Position numbers and translations under genes: made by a program
Source: an uncultured Alphaproteobacteria bacterium
GTDB lineage: Bacteria > Pseudomonadota > Alphaproteobacteria > RF32 > CAG-239
Assembly (NCBI GenBank): GCA_944392835.1
Contig: CALXYB010000006.1
Coordinates: forward strand, 23,933 to 87,932
Reading direction: 5' to 3'
Length of the DNA stretch: 64,000 nt
Shown: positions 8,165 to 16,748 of the stretch, in pieces
Position numbering within the stretch: the stretch's first letter is position 1
How the letters are laid out: each line of letters begins with the position of its first letter
The notes under the pieces: generated by a model
Told to the model about the DNA's origin: nothing
What the model saw: only the letters and a program-made list of their open reading frames with translations
Database searches by the model: none

Positions 8165-9991
8165 ATGGCAATCAGAATTTTACCAAATAATCTGGTTAAC
8201 CAGATTGCTGCCGGTGAGGTTATTGAGCGGCCGGCTTCCGTTGTCAAGGAGTTGGTGGAAAACTCTATTGATGCCGGAGCTACATCGGTTGAAGTTACTT
8301 TATCCGATGGCGGTAAAAGTCTGATTGTTGTTTCTGACAACGGCAAAGGTATTGATAAAGATGAATTGCCGATTGCTGTGGAGCGGCATGCGACATCTAA
8401 GCTTCCGGATGATAATTTATTTAACATCAACTTTTTCGGGTTTCGCGGAGAGGCTTTGCCCTCAATTTCTTCCGTGGCGCGGATGTCTATTGTCTCCCGC
8501 CGCGAAGGTGCTGAAAATGCTTGGAAAATTGAGGTTAACGGCGGTGAAAAGTCTGGTGTTGTGCCTGCTGCGCATCCGCGCGGAACGCGTATTGAGGTTC
8601 GGGACTTGTTTTATGCTGCACCGGCGAGACTCAAATTCTTAAAGTCATCTGCTTCGGAAACGGCGCAATGTGTTGATATTCTTAACAGAATTGCGCTGGC
8701 AAATCCGACAATCTCTTTTTATCTAACCGAAGATGGCAAGAAAAAAGTATCTCTAAATGCTTGTCAAGGAGAGTTGTTTGATTCCAGACTCAAACGCTTA
8801 ACTGATGTTATGGGGAGAGAATTTGGTGATAATTCGCTCCTGATTAACGCGCAGCGTGAAAATTTGCGGATTACGGGCTATGTGTCTTTGCCGACCTTGA
8901 ATAAATCCAATTCATTATATCAATATTTATTTGTCAATAATCGTCCGGTGCGGGATAAGTTGCTTTTGGGGGCCATAAAAGGCGCTTATCAAGATGTGTT
9001 GGCGCATAATCGCTATCCGATGGCGGCTTTGTATTTTGATATTGATCCGGCTTATGTAGATGTGAATGTTCATCCGGCAAAGGCTGAGGTTCGCTTTTAT
9101 GATAATGCTTTGGTGCGTGGACTTTTGGTTAGTTCTATTCGTCAGGCTTTGGCATTGGGCGACCATAAAACAGCCAATAATTTGGATTTGGCGGCTTTTG
9201 TACAAGATAATATTCCTTCTTTCGGGCAGAATGAAACAGCAGTTCTGCGCGAGCATCAGCCTGTTTCGGTAAATTATCCGATTTTTCAATCGGTTATGCC
9301 GCAGCCGAGGCGACAGGTTTGTTTGCCGGACTTGGAGCGCAAATCCTTTTCCATTAAGGTTGATGAGCCCTTAGCTTCTTCGGAGACTAATGTTGCTGAA
9401 GGGGAAGTCGGACCGCTCGGCTTAGCAAAAGCTCAATTCCATGATACCTATATTATCTCTCAAACCGAGGACAGCATTGTTATTATTGACCAACACGCCT
9501 CGCATGAGCGTATTGTGATGGAAAAGTTGAAAGCTTCGCTTTTGGCTGAAAATAAGGTGGCAACACAGATTTTACTTATTCCCGAAATTGTGGATTTGAG
9601 CATCAGCGAAAAAACGCGTATTGTTGAAGCGGCGGAAGAATTGCAAAAGCTTGGCTTGGTGGTGGAAGAGTTTGGCTCTACGGCAGTTATTGTGCGTGAA
9701 GTTCCGGCATTAATCGGCGATTGTGATATCAAAGCCTTAATTCGGGATTTGGCCGGAGAAATGGCCGAATGGGGCAAAGGTTTCAGTCTGACCGACAAGC
9801 TACATACGATTTGTGCCACAATTGCTTGCCATGGTTCGGTCAGGGCAGGGCGCAAACTTAATATTAACGAGATGAACCACCTTTTACGCGATATGGAAAA
9901 AACCGAACATTCCGGTCAATGCAACCATGGTCGCCCGACTTATGTTGAACTCAAGCTGAAAGATATTGAGAAGTTGTTTGAACGCCGCTAG
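8165..9991 (+). CDS. mutL: DNA mismatch repair protein MutL
   Basis: A 608-residue protein. The N-terminal GHKL ATPase shows NQIAAGEVIERPASVVKEL, the Mg2+-binding ENSIDAGA, DNGKGI and GFRGEALPSI, followed by NNRPVRDK and VDVNVHPAKAEVRF of the S5-like domain. The C-terminal dimerisation domain carries DQHASHERIVME, the DQHA(x2)E(x4)E signature of endonuclease-proficient MutL, plus ACHGSVRAG and CNHGRPT. It therefore probably nicks DNA itself, as in most bacteria without MutH. It is the last gene of the lspA operon; the palindromic element B begins three bases after its stop. Confidence 0.97.
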   Translation: MAIRILPNNLVNQIAAGEVIERPASVVKELVENSIDAGATSVEVTLSDGGKSLIVVSDNGKGIDKDELPIAVERHATSKLPDDNLFNINFFGFRGEALPSISSVARMSIVSRREGAENAWKIEVNGGEKSGVVPAAHPRGTRIEVRDLFYAAPARLKFLKSSASETAQCVDILNRIALANPTISFYLTEDGKKKVSLNACQGELFDSRLKRLTDVMGREFGDNSLLINAQRENLRITGYVSLPTLNKSNSLYQYLFVNNRPVRDKLLLGAIKGAYQDVLAHNRYPMAALYFDIDPAYVDVNVHPAKAEVRFYDNALVRGLLVSSIRQALALGDHKTANNLDLAAFVQDNIPSFGQNETAVLREHQPVSVNYPIFQSVMPQPRRQVCLPDLERKSFSIKVDEPLASSETNVAEGEVGPLGLAKAQFHDTYIISQTEDSIVIIDQHASHERIVMEKLKASLLAENKVATQILLIPEIVDLSISEKTRIVEAAEELQKLGLVVEEFGSTAVIVREVPALIGDCDIKALIRDLAGEMAEWGKGFSLTDKLHTICATIACHGSVRAGRKLNINEMNHLLRDMEKTEHSGQCNHGRPTYVELKLKDIEKLFERR

Positions 9992-9993
9992 GG

Positions 9994-10119
9994 GAAAATC
10001 GGGCTCTGTGGGCGACTAATACAGAATTAGCGGGACGCAAACATCCTCACGTACGTCTATGTACGCTGCGGTGTTTTCGCCCTAAATTCTTATTATTCGC
10101 CGCACATATCCCGATTTTC
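9994..10119. repeat. 126-bp imperfect palindromic element B
   Basis: The ends GAAAATCGGG (9994-10003) and CCCGATTTTC (10110-10119) are perfect complements and the arms pair inward with about three quarters matched by eye. The centre is CACGTACGTCTATGTACGC (10048-10066), 15 of 19 bases the same as in element A. The plus frame is open from 9982 to the TGA at 10303-10305, reading RALWATNTELAGRKHPHVR through the left arm and centre. Length, placement against a stop codon and coding openness agree with element A. Confidence 0.82.
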
Positions 10120-10145
10120 GGTTTGGTGCAGGAGGAGAGGTGTTT

Positions 10146-10179
10146 GGCTCTGCGGGCGACTAATACAGAATTAGCGGGA
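10146..10179. repeat. Partial second copy of the element B left arm
   Basis: These 34 bases match 10002-10035 with one difference (T to C). The offset is 144 bases, a multiple of three, so both copies encode the same residues (RATNTELAG) in one uninterrupted frame. No matching right arm follows, so this is a truncated or nested copy. Confidence 0.85.
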
Positions 10180-10202
10180 TTCAAAGATTATAAAGCAAAT
10201 AT

Positions 10203-10242
10203 AAAAAAACAGGCGGTAATTTTTATTACGGCCTGTTTTTTT
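10203..10242. terminator. Bidirectional terminator between mutL region and 10247 gene
   Basis: AAAAAACAGGC pairs with GCCTGTTTTTT around an inner GTAA/TTAC stem, with A- and T-runs on both sides. It lies 5 bases from the stop of the minus-strand gene and also ends the rightward transcript. Confidence 0.8.
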
Positions 10243-10246
10243 GATG

Positions 10247-10507
10247 TTAGTTGTTGGCAATTATGTCTTCAACAAAGCTTTTTAGCGTTATTAAATCATC
10301 TCTGAATATTCGTCGTCGATTCAGTATGGTTGCATTGTTTTGCAATTTTTCAATGTTTTCCAGCAAAACCTTTGCCGGTATTGTTGCTTTGGTAAAAAAA
10401 GCAGAACAACAAATCATCCATACTTGGCGATAATATCTGTCTGATGGATTTTTTTCTACATATTGAGCATATTTGTTTATCAGCTCAATGATATGTTTCT
10501 TTTCCAT
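10247..10507 (-). CDS. Small hypothetical protein
   Basis: An 86-residue, probably cytosolic and helical protein (KKHIIELINKYAQYVEK at the start, then NRRRIFRDDLITLKSFVEDI near the end). I do not recognise a family. In its favour are a natural amino-acid mix, the terminator exactly behind its stop, and an AT-rich upstream region with a TTGACAATAAGTCAA palindrome at 10553-10567 that could hold its control signals. Against it is the absence of a good ribosome site. It is isolated between mutL and tRNA-Ser. Confidence 0.55.
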   Translation of the reverse strand: MEKKHIIELINKYAQYVEKNPSDRYYRQVWMICCSAFFTKATIPAKVLLENIEKLQNNATILNRRRIFRDDLITLKSFVEDIIANN

Positions 10508-10605
10508 AATAGAAGTTTTTTAATATTTGTTTGGACAAAAAATAGCTCTTTTTTGACAATAAGTCAATAAAGAAGATTTTTATTATCAATAATCAAAAAT
10601 AATGC

Positions 10606-10634
10606 TTGACGTTTAAAGACGAATTGATTAAAAA
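10606..10634 (+). promoter_or_regulatory. Predicted promoter of tRNA-Ser(UGA)
   Basis: TTGACG (10606-10611) and TAAAAA (10629-10634) are separated by 17 bases, 34 bases ahead of the mature tRNA. The CTTGAC form of the -35 box is typical for alphaproteobacterial housekeeping promoters. Confidence 0.5.
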
Positions 10635-10668
10635 AGCTATGCAATCACAGATTGCCGTTGATGATTAT

Positions 10669-10758
10669 GGAGAGGTGGCAGAGTGGTTTAATGCAGCGGT
10701 CTTGAAAACCGTCGAGGGTGCGAGCCCTCCCAGAGTTCGAATCTCTGCCTCTCCGCCA
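10669..10758 (+). tRNA. tRNA-Ser (anticodon TGA)
   Basis: Acceptor GGAGAGG (10669-10675) pairs with CCTCTCC (10748-10754), then G and an encoded CCA. The anticodon loop CTTGAAA gives TGA; the long variable arm (CGAGGGTGCGAGCCCTCC region) and the T-arm (AGAG TTCGAAT CTCT) are clear. Confidence 0.95.
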
Positions 10759-10764
10759 ATGAAA

Positions 10765-10795
10765 GAAAAACGACCTTTTAGGGTCGTTTTTCTGT
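10765..10795 (+). terminator. Terminator of tRNA-Ser(UGA)
   Basis: AAAAACGACC pairs with GGTCGTTTTT across a short TTTTA loop and ends in a T-rich tail. Confidence 0.85.
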
Positions 10796-10848
10796 TTTTA
10801 AATCAATGTTATTTGATACGAGGAATATAAGATATTTGTACAAAAATC

Positions 10849-10877
10849 TTGAAATATCTGTAAACTAGCGTTATAAG
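10849..10877 (+). promoter_or_regulatory. Predicted promoter of pyrF
   Basis: TTGAAA (10849-10854), 17-base spacer, TATAAG (10872-10877). This leaves a leader of about 50 bases before the pyrF ATG in which no clear hairpin or attenuator is seen. Confidence 0.55.
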
Positions 10878-10934
10878 TGTCCCTGTATTTTGTGATTATA
10901 GATTTTTTATGTTTAACCTAAAAACTTTTGTTTT

Positions 10935-11762
10935 ATGAATTATTCTGATTTAGTTGAACAGATTTTTGCTAAAAAATCTTTTTTGTGTGTGGGACTGGAT
11001 ACGGATATTCAAAAAATTCCTCAGTTCTTAATGGGTGAGGAAGATCCTATCTTTGCGTTTAATAAGGGAATTATTGATGCAACGGCCGAATTTGCGGTGG
11101 CTTTCAAGCCGAATCTGGCATTTTATGAAGAAAGTTTTGCTTACGGCTTGATGAGCTTGAAAAAGACGGTGGATTATATTCATCAGAAGTATCCTGAAAT
11201 TCTGGTTATTGCAGATGCCAAGCGCGGTGATATCGGAAACACAAGTGAGCGTTATGCAAAAGCTATGTTCTCCACACTCAAAGCAGATGCGGTTACCGTT
11301 GCACCTTATATGGGGATGGATAGTGTTGAACCTTTCCTGAAATATAACGGAAAATGGGTTATCCTGTTGGCTTTGACCTCAAACAAAGGCGCTGAAGACT
11401 TTGAGTTGATGGAAGATGCCAATGGTGAAATGTTGTTTGAGAAGGTTTTGAAAACTTCTCAACAATGGGCCGATGAGAACAAGATGATGTATGTTGTCGG
11501 TGCAACTCAGGCAGAAATGTTGGCAGATATTCGCAAAATTGTTCCTAACCACTTCTTGCTTGTTCCCGGTGTCGGAGCTCAGGGCGGTAGTTTGGAAAAA
11601 GTTGCCGAATATGGTATGAACGACAACTGCGGGTTGATTGTTAATTCTTCCCGAGGTATCATTTATGCTGATACTGGCAGATACTATGCAGAAGCAGCCA
11701 AAGAAGAAGCTTTCCTTCTTCAACAAAGGATGCTGGTGCTTTTGGAAAAGATTGATAGATAA
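10935..11762 (+). CDS. pyrF: Orotidine-5'-phosphate decarboxylase (type 2)
   Basis: A 275-residue protein of the longer, type-2 OMP decarboxylase class. FLCVGLDTD near the N-terminus, FKPNLAFYE and the catalytic block [18 protein letters not shown] (Asp-Lys-Asp charge relay) are plain, and the C-terminal phosphate loop reads PGVGAQGG with NSSRGIIYA. It makes UMP in the last step of pyrimidine synthesis. It stands alone, with its own promoter and terminator. Confidence 0.95.
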   Translation: MNYSDLVEQIFAKKSFLCVGLDTDIQKIPQFLMGEEDPIFAFNKGIIDATAEFAVAFKPNLAFYEESFAYGLMSLKKTVDYIHQKYPEILVIADAKRGDIGNTSERYAKAMFSTLKADAVTVAPYMGMDSVEPFLKYNGKWVILLALTSNKGAEDFELMEDANGEMLFEKVLKTSQQWADENKMMYVVGATQAEMLADIRKIVPNHFLLVPGVGAQGGSLEKVAEYGMNDNCGLIVNSSRGIIYADTGRYYAEAAKEEAFLLQQRMLVLLEKIDR

Positions 11763-11780
11763 TATTTGAAAAACTAAGCA

Positions 11781-11820
11781 AAAAAAAGACGTATTCTCAG
11801 AAGAGAATACGTCTTTTTTT
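11781..11820. terminator. Convergent terminator pyrF / sugar porter
   Basis: AAAAAAAGACGTATTCTC pairs with GAGAATACGTCTTTTTTT. The hairpin is symmetrical with A/T runs on both sides and serves both converging genes. Confidence 0.9.
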
Positions 11821-11834
11821 GTTTAAGCCTTGTT

Positions 11835-13217
11835 TTAGAACTTACGGGCAGGGACACCTTCCGCCCAATTCTTTTCTATCTGTTCCAAAGAGCGGCCTTT
11901 GGTTTCGGGTAACAGATAATAAGTGAAGAACAGACAGAAAATGCCGATAACGCCGTAAATCCAGAATGTCCAAGCTTCGCCGATGCTGTTGATGAGCGGC
12001 AAGAAGGTCAAGACAACAATGAAGTTGAAGGCCATATTGGCAACCGTGCAAATGCTCATAGCCAAGCCGCGGATCTTGAGCGGTAAGATTTCTGAAACGA
12101 CAATCCAACCAATCGGGCCGAGTGAGAAGGCAAAAGAGGCAATATAAACCACAACGCTGCCGACAGCCATCCATTTAAGATTATCGCCCAAAGCATCAGC
12201 AAACCAGAAGGAAGCGCCCAAAGCAAACAAGCTAATGGTTACACCGCTTAAGCCGGCATAGAGCAAAGGTTTGCGGCCGATGCGGTCAGCAAAGATGATG
12301 GCGACAAAGGTCATTAAGAAGTTTACAAAACCAATGCCTATGGTGGCATAAATCGCGCCAATAGCCGAAGAAAAGCCCGCAACCTTGAAAATGGTGGTGG
12401 TGTAGTAAATGATGGTATTGATACCGGTACAGATTTGCGTAAACATCATACCGACACCGACAAACACGGGCATAAGCATCCAGCGCTTGAAAGCGGCGTG
12501 TCCGTTATCTTTTTGGGCGCGCTTAATAGTTTGGCGGATTTCGCAGATTTGTTGTTCGGGGTCGCAATCAGGGTCAATATCTTTGAAAATTTTGCGGGCT
12601 TCATCATCGCGTTTTTTGCTAATCAGCCAACGCGGTGTGTCGCCCAAAAAACAGATGCCTATCAACATAATGATGGCGGGGAAAAGTCCTGAACCCAACA
12701 TCCAGCGCCAGTTGTTTTCACTTAAAGCAAAAATACGGTTAATGAGGTAAGAGAACAAAATTCCCGCCGTGATGGCCAGTTGATAAAGCGAAACCAGCAT
12801 TCCGCGGACTTTTTGCGGCGAGATTTCCGACAAGTAAAGCGGAATGACAAAGTTAACCATACCAACAGCAAGTCCTAAAATCATACGTCCGGCAATCAGC
12901 CAGCCAATGCTCGGTGCTATGCCGCAAAGAATTGATCCAACCGCAAAAATAAGCGCCGTGGCGATAATTACTTTTTTGCGGCCGTAAATGTCTGCCAGAA
13001 AACCATTACCTGCCGCGCCGATAACCGCGCCGACGATGGCGGAGCTTACAACCCAGCCTTTGGTGAAGTCCGACATGTTCCAGGTGTCGTTGATGAACAA
13101 GAGCGCGCCGGAGATAACGCCCATGTCAAAACCGGCTAATAAACCGCCCAAAGATGCCACGGCGGCTATGACATAGAGCCAAAAGTGGCGTTGAAAGCGG
13201 GAACGTGTTGCAACCAT
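11835..13217 (-). CDS. MFS sugar porter (XylE/GalP-like)
   Basis: A 460-residue, 12-helix inner-membrane protein of the sugar porter family. Signatures include GGLLAGFDMGVISGAL in helix 1, the loop DIYGRKKVI between helices 2 and 3, PLYLSEISPQKVRG, DRIGRKPLL after helix 8 and the terminal PETKGRSLEQIE. Such proteins usually carry hexoses or pentoses with H+. The substrate cannot be read from sequence, though nearby pgi shows glycolytic capacity. It is monocistronic and divergent from mltB, with about 140 bases between the starts. Confidence 0.92.
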   Translation of the reverse strand: MVATRSRFQRHFWLYVIAAVASLGGLLAGFDMGVISGALLFINDTWNMSDFTKGWVVSSAIVGAVIGAAGNGFLADIYGRKKVIIATALIFAVGSILCGIAPSIGWLIAGRMILGLAVGMVNFVIPLYLSEISPQKVRGMLVSLYQLAITAGILFSYLINRIFALSENNWRWMLGSGLFPAIIMLIGICFLGDTPRWLISKKRDDEARKIFKDIDPDCDPEQQICEIRQTIKRAQKDNGHAAFKRWMLMPVFVGVGMMFTQICTGINTIIYYTTTIFKVAGFSSAIGAIYATIGIGFVNFLMTFVAIIFADRIGRKPLLYAGLSGVTISLFALGASFWFADALGDNLKWMAVGSVVVYIASFAFSLGPIGWIVVSEILPLKIRGLAMSICTVANMAFNFIVVLTFLPLINSIGEAWTFWIYGVIGIFCLFFTYYLLPETKGRSLEQIEKNWAEGVPARKF

Positions 13218-13359
13218 AATAACCTCTCTTTTGTTATGTTTTTGCTTTTATATACTCATTATAAATATGAGTTTCAAATTATCTATAAAAATTTATCTGA
13301 CATTAACTGTTTTTAAAAGCCTGTGATTGTATATTATTATAAATAATTGATATATCGGG

Positions 13360-14637
13360 ATGAAAATGAGAACAAAATTCGGAATTTTGCTGCTTGCAAC
13401 GTCTTTATGTGTGCCTGCTTTGGTCGGTGCTGCCGAAAAAACAGCAACACCAGAGGTTTATACAAAATGGCTGAATGACTTAAAAGAAGAGATGATTGAG
13501 CGCGGAATCTCCAAAAAAACGATAGATTTGGCTTATGGCAAAAATGACTATTATCATCCGGACCCAGAAGTGGTTAAAATTGACCGCAAGCAAATTGAGT
13601 TTGTTCTAACCTCAACCGAATACCTGAACCGAGTAGTTAATGCCAAAAAAGTGGCAAAAGCGCGCGAAAAATACAAACAACTTTATCCCTTGTTTAAGGA
13701 TATGGAGAAAAAATACGGTGTGCAGATTAATTATCTGATTGCTTTTTGGGGAATGGAAACGAATTTTGGGCAGAATTTCGGTAATTATGAAGTGATTGAT
13801 GCGCTAACAACGCTCAGTTATGATAAAAGAAGGCCGAAGTTTTTTAAGGAAGAATTGTTTCAAGCTCTGACGATTATTGACAAATGGCAAGTTGAACCTA
13901 AGCAAATGGAAGGGTCTTGGGCTGGGGCTATGGGACATTTTCAGTTTATGCCATCAACTTTTAATGCTTATGCCGTGGATTATAACGGTGATGGCAAAAT
14001 TGATATTTGGCACTCTTTTGAAGATGCGATTGCATCTGCGGCAAATTATTTGTCATCAATGGGGTGGAAGCCCGGACAAGATTGGGGAGAAGAAGTTAGC
14101 TTGCCTTGGAATTTTGATTATGCCTTAAGTGGCAGAGATGTAAAGAAAACGGTCAAACAATGGCGCAAAATCGGCGTTAAAACCAAAAATAACCAAAGTC
14201 TTGATTTGCCTGATGATGAGGTGGTCTCAATTATTTTACCGGAAGGACGTAAGGGTGCGGCTTATTTAATCAGAGAAAATTTCAGAAAAATTATGAATTG
14301 GAATCGCTCCGAAAATTATGCTTTAGCGATTGGAATGTTGGCGGATTATATTAAGTCTGATGCAAAATGGAAGCCGGTCGTAATGAATCCGGCCGTGCGG
14401 GTGAAGACGGATGATGTTTTGAAAATTCAGTCCTTTATTAATAAACTCGGTTGGTTTAAGCTGGATGAAGACGGAATGCTTGGTACGAAGACCCGAAATG
14501 CGATTAAAAAAGTGCAGAAAAAGGCAAATATGCCGCAAGATGGGTATCCCGATTATCAGCTTTTGCAAAAAATTAACCGTTATAATCCTACAATCGGCTT
14601 CGCGGTGCCTGTGCCGGAAAGAAAATTACACAAGTGA
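13360..14637 (+). CDS. Lytic murein transglycosylase, MltB family
   Basis: A 425-residue protein with a signal peptide (about 1-24). The SLT_2/MltB catalytic domain spans about 30-330, with catalytic E133 in FWGMETNFGQNFG and GAMGHFQFMPSTF; DYNGDGKIDIW is the calcium-binding loop known from MltB. A peptidoglycan-binding domain (about 345-405, DVLKIQSFINKLGWF and DGMLGTKTRNAIKK) follows. It cleaves the MurNAc-GlcNAc bond to 1,6-anhydro products in the periplasm. No lipobox cysteine is visible, so it appears soluble. It is followed by rlpA and dacA, a wall-remodelling block. Confidence 0.93.
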   Translation: MKMRTKFGILLLATSLCVPALVGAAEKTATPEVYTKWLNDLKEEMIERGISKKTIDLAYGKNDYYHPDPEVVKIDRKQIEFVLTSTEYLNRVVNAKKVAKAREKYKQLYPLFKDMEKKYGVQINYLIAFWGMETNFGQNFGNYEVIDALTTLSYDKRRPKFFKEELFQALTIIDKWQVEPKQMEGSWAGAMGHFQFMPSTFNAYAVDYNGDGKIDIWHSFEDAIASAANYLSSMGWKPGQDWGEEVSLPWNFDYALSGRDVKKTVKQWRKIGVKTKNNQSLDLPDDEVVSIILPEGRKGAAYLIRENFRKIMNWNRSENYALAIGMLADYIKSDAKWKPVVMNPAVRVKTDDVLKIQSFINKLGWFKLDEDGMLGTKTRNAIKKVQKKANMPQDGYPDYQLLQKINRYNPTIGFAVPVPERKLHK

Positions 14638-14708
14638 AATATCGTGCTTTACGGAACGAAAAAAAAAGGGTAAATTATAGCGAATGATTTTGAATTTTAG
14701 GGAATTTT

Positions 14709-15569
14709 ATGAAGTTAAGAAGTAATATAGCTGTTTTGGGAATGTTGGCTCTGTTGTCCGGATGTGCTTCTACATCAGGACCGGATGGTTATTCTCAGGC
14801 AGCGGCAATCAGCGGTACGGGTGGAACTTATAAGGTGGGAAACCCCTATAAAATTATGGGAAAAACTTATTATCCGGCTGAAGATTATGATTATTCCGAA
14901 GTAGGTATAGCCTCTTGGTATGGCTCTGATTTTCATAATAAAAAAACCGCTAACGGCGAAATTTATGATATGAACACATTAACGGCAGCACATAGAACGC
15001 TTCCGTTGCCTTCCATTGTGAAGGTTACAAACCTTGAAAACGGCCGCTCGCTTGTGTTGCGTGTTAATGACCGCGGCCCTTATGCCAAAAATCGTATTAT
15101 AGATATTTCCAAAAGAGGCGCTCAGTTGCTCGGATTCCAAACAAAGGGAACAGCCAAGGTCAGAGTGGAACTGCTGGAGAAGGAAAGCAAAGAGCTTAAA
15201 GCTGCATTGACCGGAGAAAAGGTTGAGCCAGTTAAGGTTGCTGCTAAAAAAACGACCCCAATTAAAAAGATGGAATTTTCCGAGTTTGAGCCGCTGAGGT
15301 TGGATAACCCATATAACGCGGCCGGCGGTGTGGCTGCAGAAAAGAACTATTTTGTGCAAGCGGGTTCTTTTGTGAAGCATGATGCGGCTGAAGAGTTGAG
15401 CTCAAAATTAAGCAAGTTCGGAAATGCTAACGTGGCAAAAGCGGATGTTGACGGAAATAGATTTTATCGTGTTCGTATCGGCCCGTTCAGCTATGCCGAA
15501 GAAGCTGAAGTTACATTAGCCAAAGTTAAGAATTTTGGTATTTATAATGCAAAAGTTGTTCAGGATTAA
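14709..15569 (+). CDS. rlpA: RlpA septal-ring lipoprotein with SPOR domain
   Basis: A 286-residue lipoprotein: lipobox LLSGC with C19, a double-psi beta-barrel domain (about 64-130: GIASWYGSDFHNKKTANGE, AAHRTLPLPS, LVLRVNDRGPY), a linker and a C-terminal SPOR domain (about 213-286: FVQAGSFVKHDAAEELSSKL). RlpA is a lytic transglycosylase-like protein that binds denuded glycan at division sites through SPOR. It lies 24 bases ahead of dacA, as in many alphaproteobacteria. Confidence 0.95.
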   Translation: MKLRSNIAVLGMLALLSGCASTSGPDGYSQAAAISGTGGTYKVGNPYKIMGKTYYPAEDYDYSEVGIASWYGSDFHNKKTANGEIYDMNTLTAAHRTLPLPSIVKVTNLENGRSLVLRVNDRGPYAKNRIIDISKRGAQLLGFQTKGTAKVRVELLEKESKELKAALTGEKVEPVKVAAKKTTPIKKMEFSEFEPLRLDNPYNAAGGVAAEKNYFVQAGSFVKHDAAEELSSKLSKFGNANVAKADVDGNRFYRVRIGPFSYAEEAEVTLAKVKNFGIYNAKVVQD

Positions 15570-15593
15570 AGTTTGGGAGTAAAGGATAGTAAA

Positions 15594-16748
15594 ATGTTTG
15601 GCAGAAAAAAATTATATGCATCGGTTTTGACAACAGGTGTTATATTGCTTGGTATCGGAAATGCTTGGGCGATTGAGACCAAAGCGCGCAATGCTATTTT
15701 GATGGATTATGATACCGGACAATATTTGTATGTGAAAGACCATGAAAAAATGGTTGCGCCGGCTTCTATGAGTAAGCTGATGACCGTTAATATGATTTTT
15801 GAGAAGTTAAAAGACGGCTCTTTGTCTTTGGATGATACTTTTACGGTCAGTGAAAGAGCTTGGAAACTCGGCGGTGCTGCCAGCGGCGGTTCTACAATGT
15901 TCCTGAAAATCGGCGAAAAGGTGCGAGTTGAAGATATTTTGAAAGGTATTTTGATACAGTCAGGTAATGATGCTTGTATTGTGGCGGCTGAAAATTTGGC
16001 CGGTTCGGAAGATGATTTTGCCGAGATGATGAACAAAAGAGCCAGAGAACTTGGCTTGAACAACAGCTCTTTTGTTAACTCAACGGGTTTGCCGCATCCC
16101 GACCAGAAAATGTCGGTTGAGGATTTGGCTAAGTTATCTCAACACATCATTAAAGAATTTCCGGAATTTTATCATATCTTTTCGGAAAAGTATTATACGC
16201 ATAATAATATTACGCAAGGCAACCGTAATCCGTTGCTTTATTCTATGCCGAATGCGGATGGTTTGAAAACAGGACATACGGAAGAGGCCGGATTCTGTTT
16301 GGCGGCGACCGCTAAAAAAGGCGACAGACGTTTGATTGAGGTTATGACCGGCTTGAGCTCTAACAAAGAGCGTTCGGAAGAGGCTGAACGCCTTATGGAA
16401 TGGGGATTCCGTGAGTTTAACAACTATGATTTGTTAAGTCAAAATCAGGTTGTGGCTGAAGTTCCGGTTGCTTTTGGTCAACAGAAAGAAGTTAATTTGA
16501 TTGTGCCGGAAACAATTAAGCGCACTTTGAAGAAAAATCAGGCTGCTAAGGTAAAAATGACGGCTGTTTACAGCAAGCCGATTGTGGCTCCCGTTGCCAA
16601 AGGAGATAAGCTTGGCGAGGTTAAAATTTCTTTGGACGGGCAGGATATGGAAACCGTACCTTTGGTTGCCGAAAATAGTGTGGAAAAGCTCGGCTTTTTC
16701 GGACGTGTTATTCAGAACCTTAAGTATTTATTGTTTGGGGCTGAGTAA
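15594..16748 (+). CDS. dacA: D-alanyl-D-alanine carboxypeptidase (DacA/PBP5-like)
   Basis: A 384-residue periplasmic penicillin-binding protein. I start it at ATG 15594 because AAAGGA lies 6 bases before it; an in-frame TTG at 15573 is less likely. The signal peptide ends near NAWA (26). The serine-peptidase motifs are S58-M-S-K61, S123-G-N125 and KTG in GLKTGHTEEAG. A C-terminal PBP5-type beta domain (about 265-355) and a terminal amphipathic helix (about 365-384) follow. It trims the terminal D-Ala of pentapeptides. Its stop abuts tmk with no gap. Confidence 0.94.
   Translation: MFGRKKLYASVLTTGVILLGIGNAWAIETKARNAILMDYDTGQYLYVKDHEKMVAPASMSKLMTVNMIFEKLKDGSLSLDDTFTVSERAWKLGGAASGGSTMFLKIGEKVRVEDILKGILIQSGNDACIVAAENLAGSEDDFAEMMNKRARELGLNNSSFVNSTGLPHPDQKMSVEDLAKLSQHIIKEFPEFYHIFSEKYYTHNNITQGNRNPLLYSMPNADGLKTGHTEEAGFCLAATAKKGDRRLIEVMTGLSSNKERSEEAERLMEWGFREFNNYDLLSQNQVVAEVPVAFGQQKEVNLIVPETIKRTLKKNQAAKVKMTAVYSKPIVAPVAKGDKLGEVKISLDGQDMETVPLVAENSVEKLGFFGRVIQNLKYLLFGAE

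Noticed and set aside
10123..10305. A 60-codon ORF (TTG start) downstream of mutL
   Set aside because: It is part of the open frame of palindromic element B and its partial copy, runs over the terminator at 10203-10242 and has no ribosome site fitting a gene; treated as a repeat property.
10606..10830. A 74-codon plus-strand ORF starting at TTG 10606
   Set aside because: It runs through tRNA-Ser(UGA) and its terminator, and its start codon is the -35 box of the tRNA promoter.
11842..12174. Alternative minus-strand ORF inside the sugar porter gene
   Set aside because: It is an out-of-frame shadow with unnatural composition; the 460-residue frame has clear MFS motifs.
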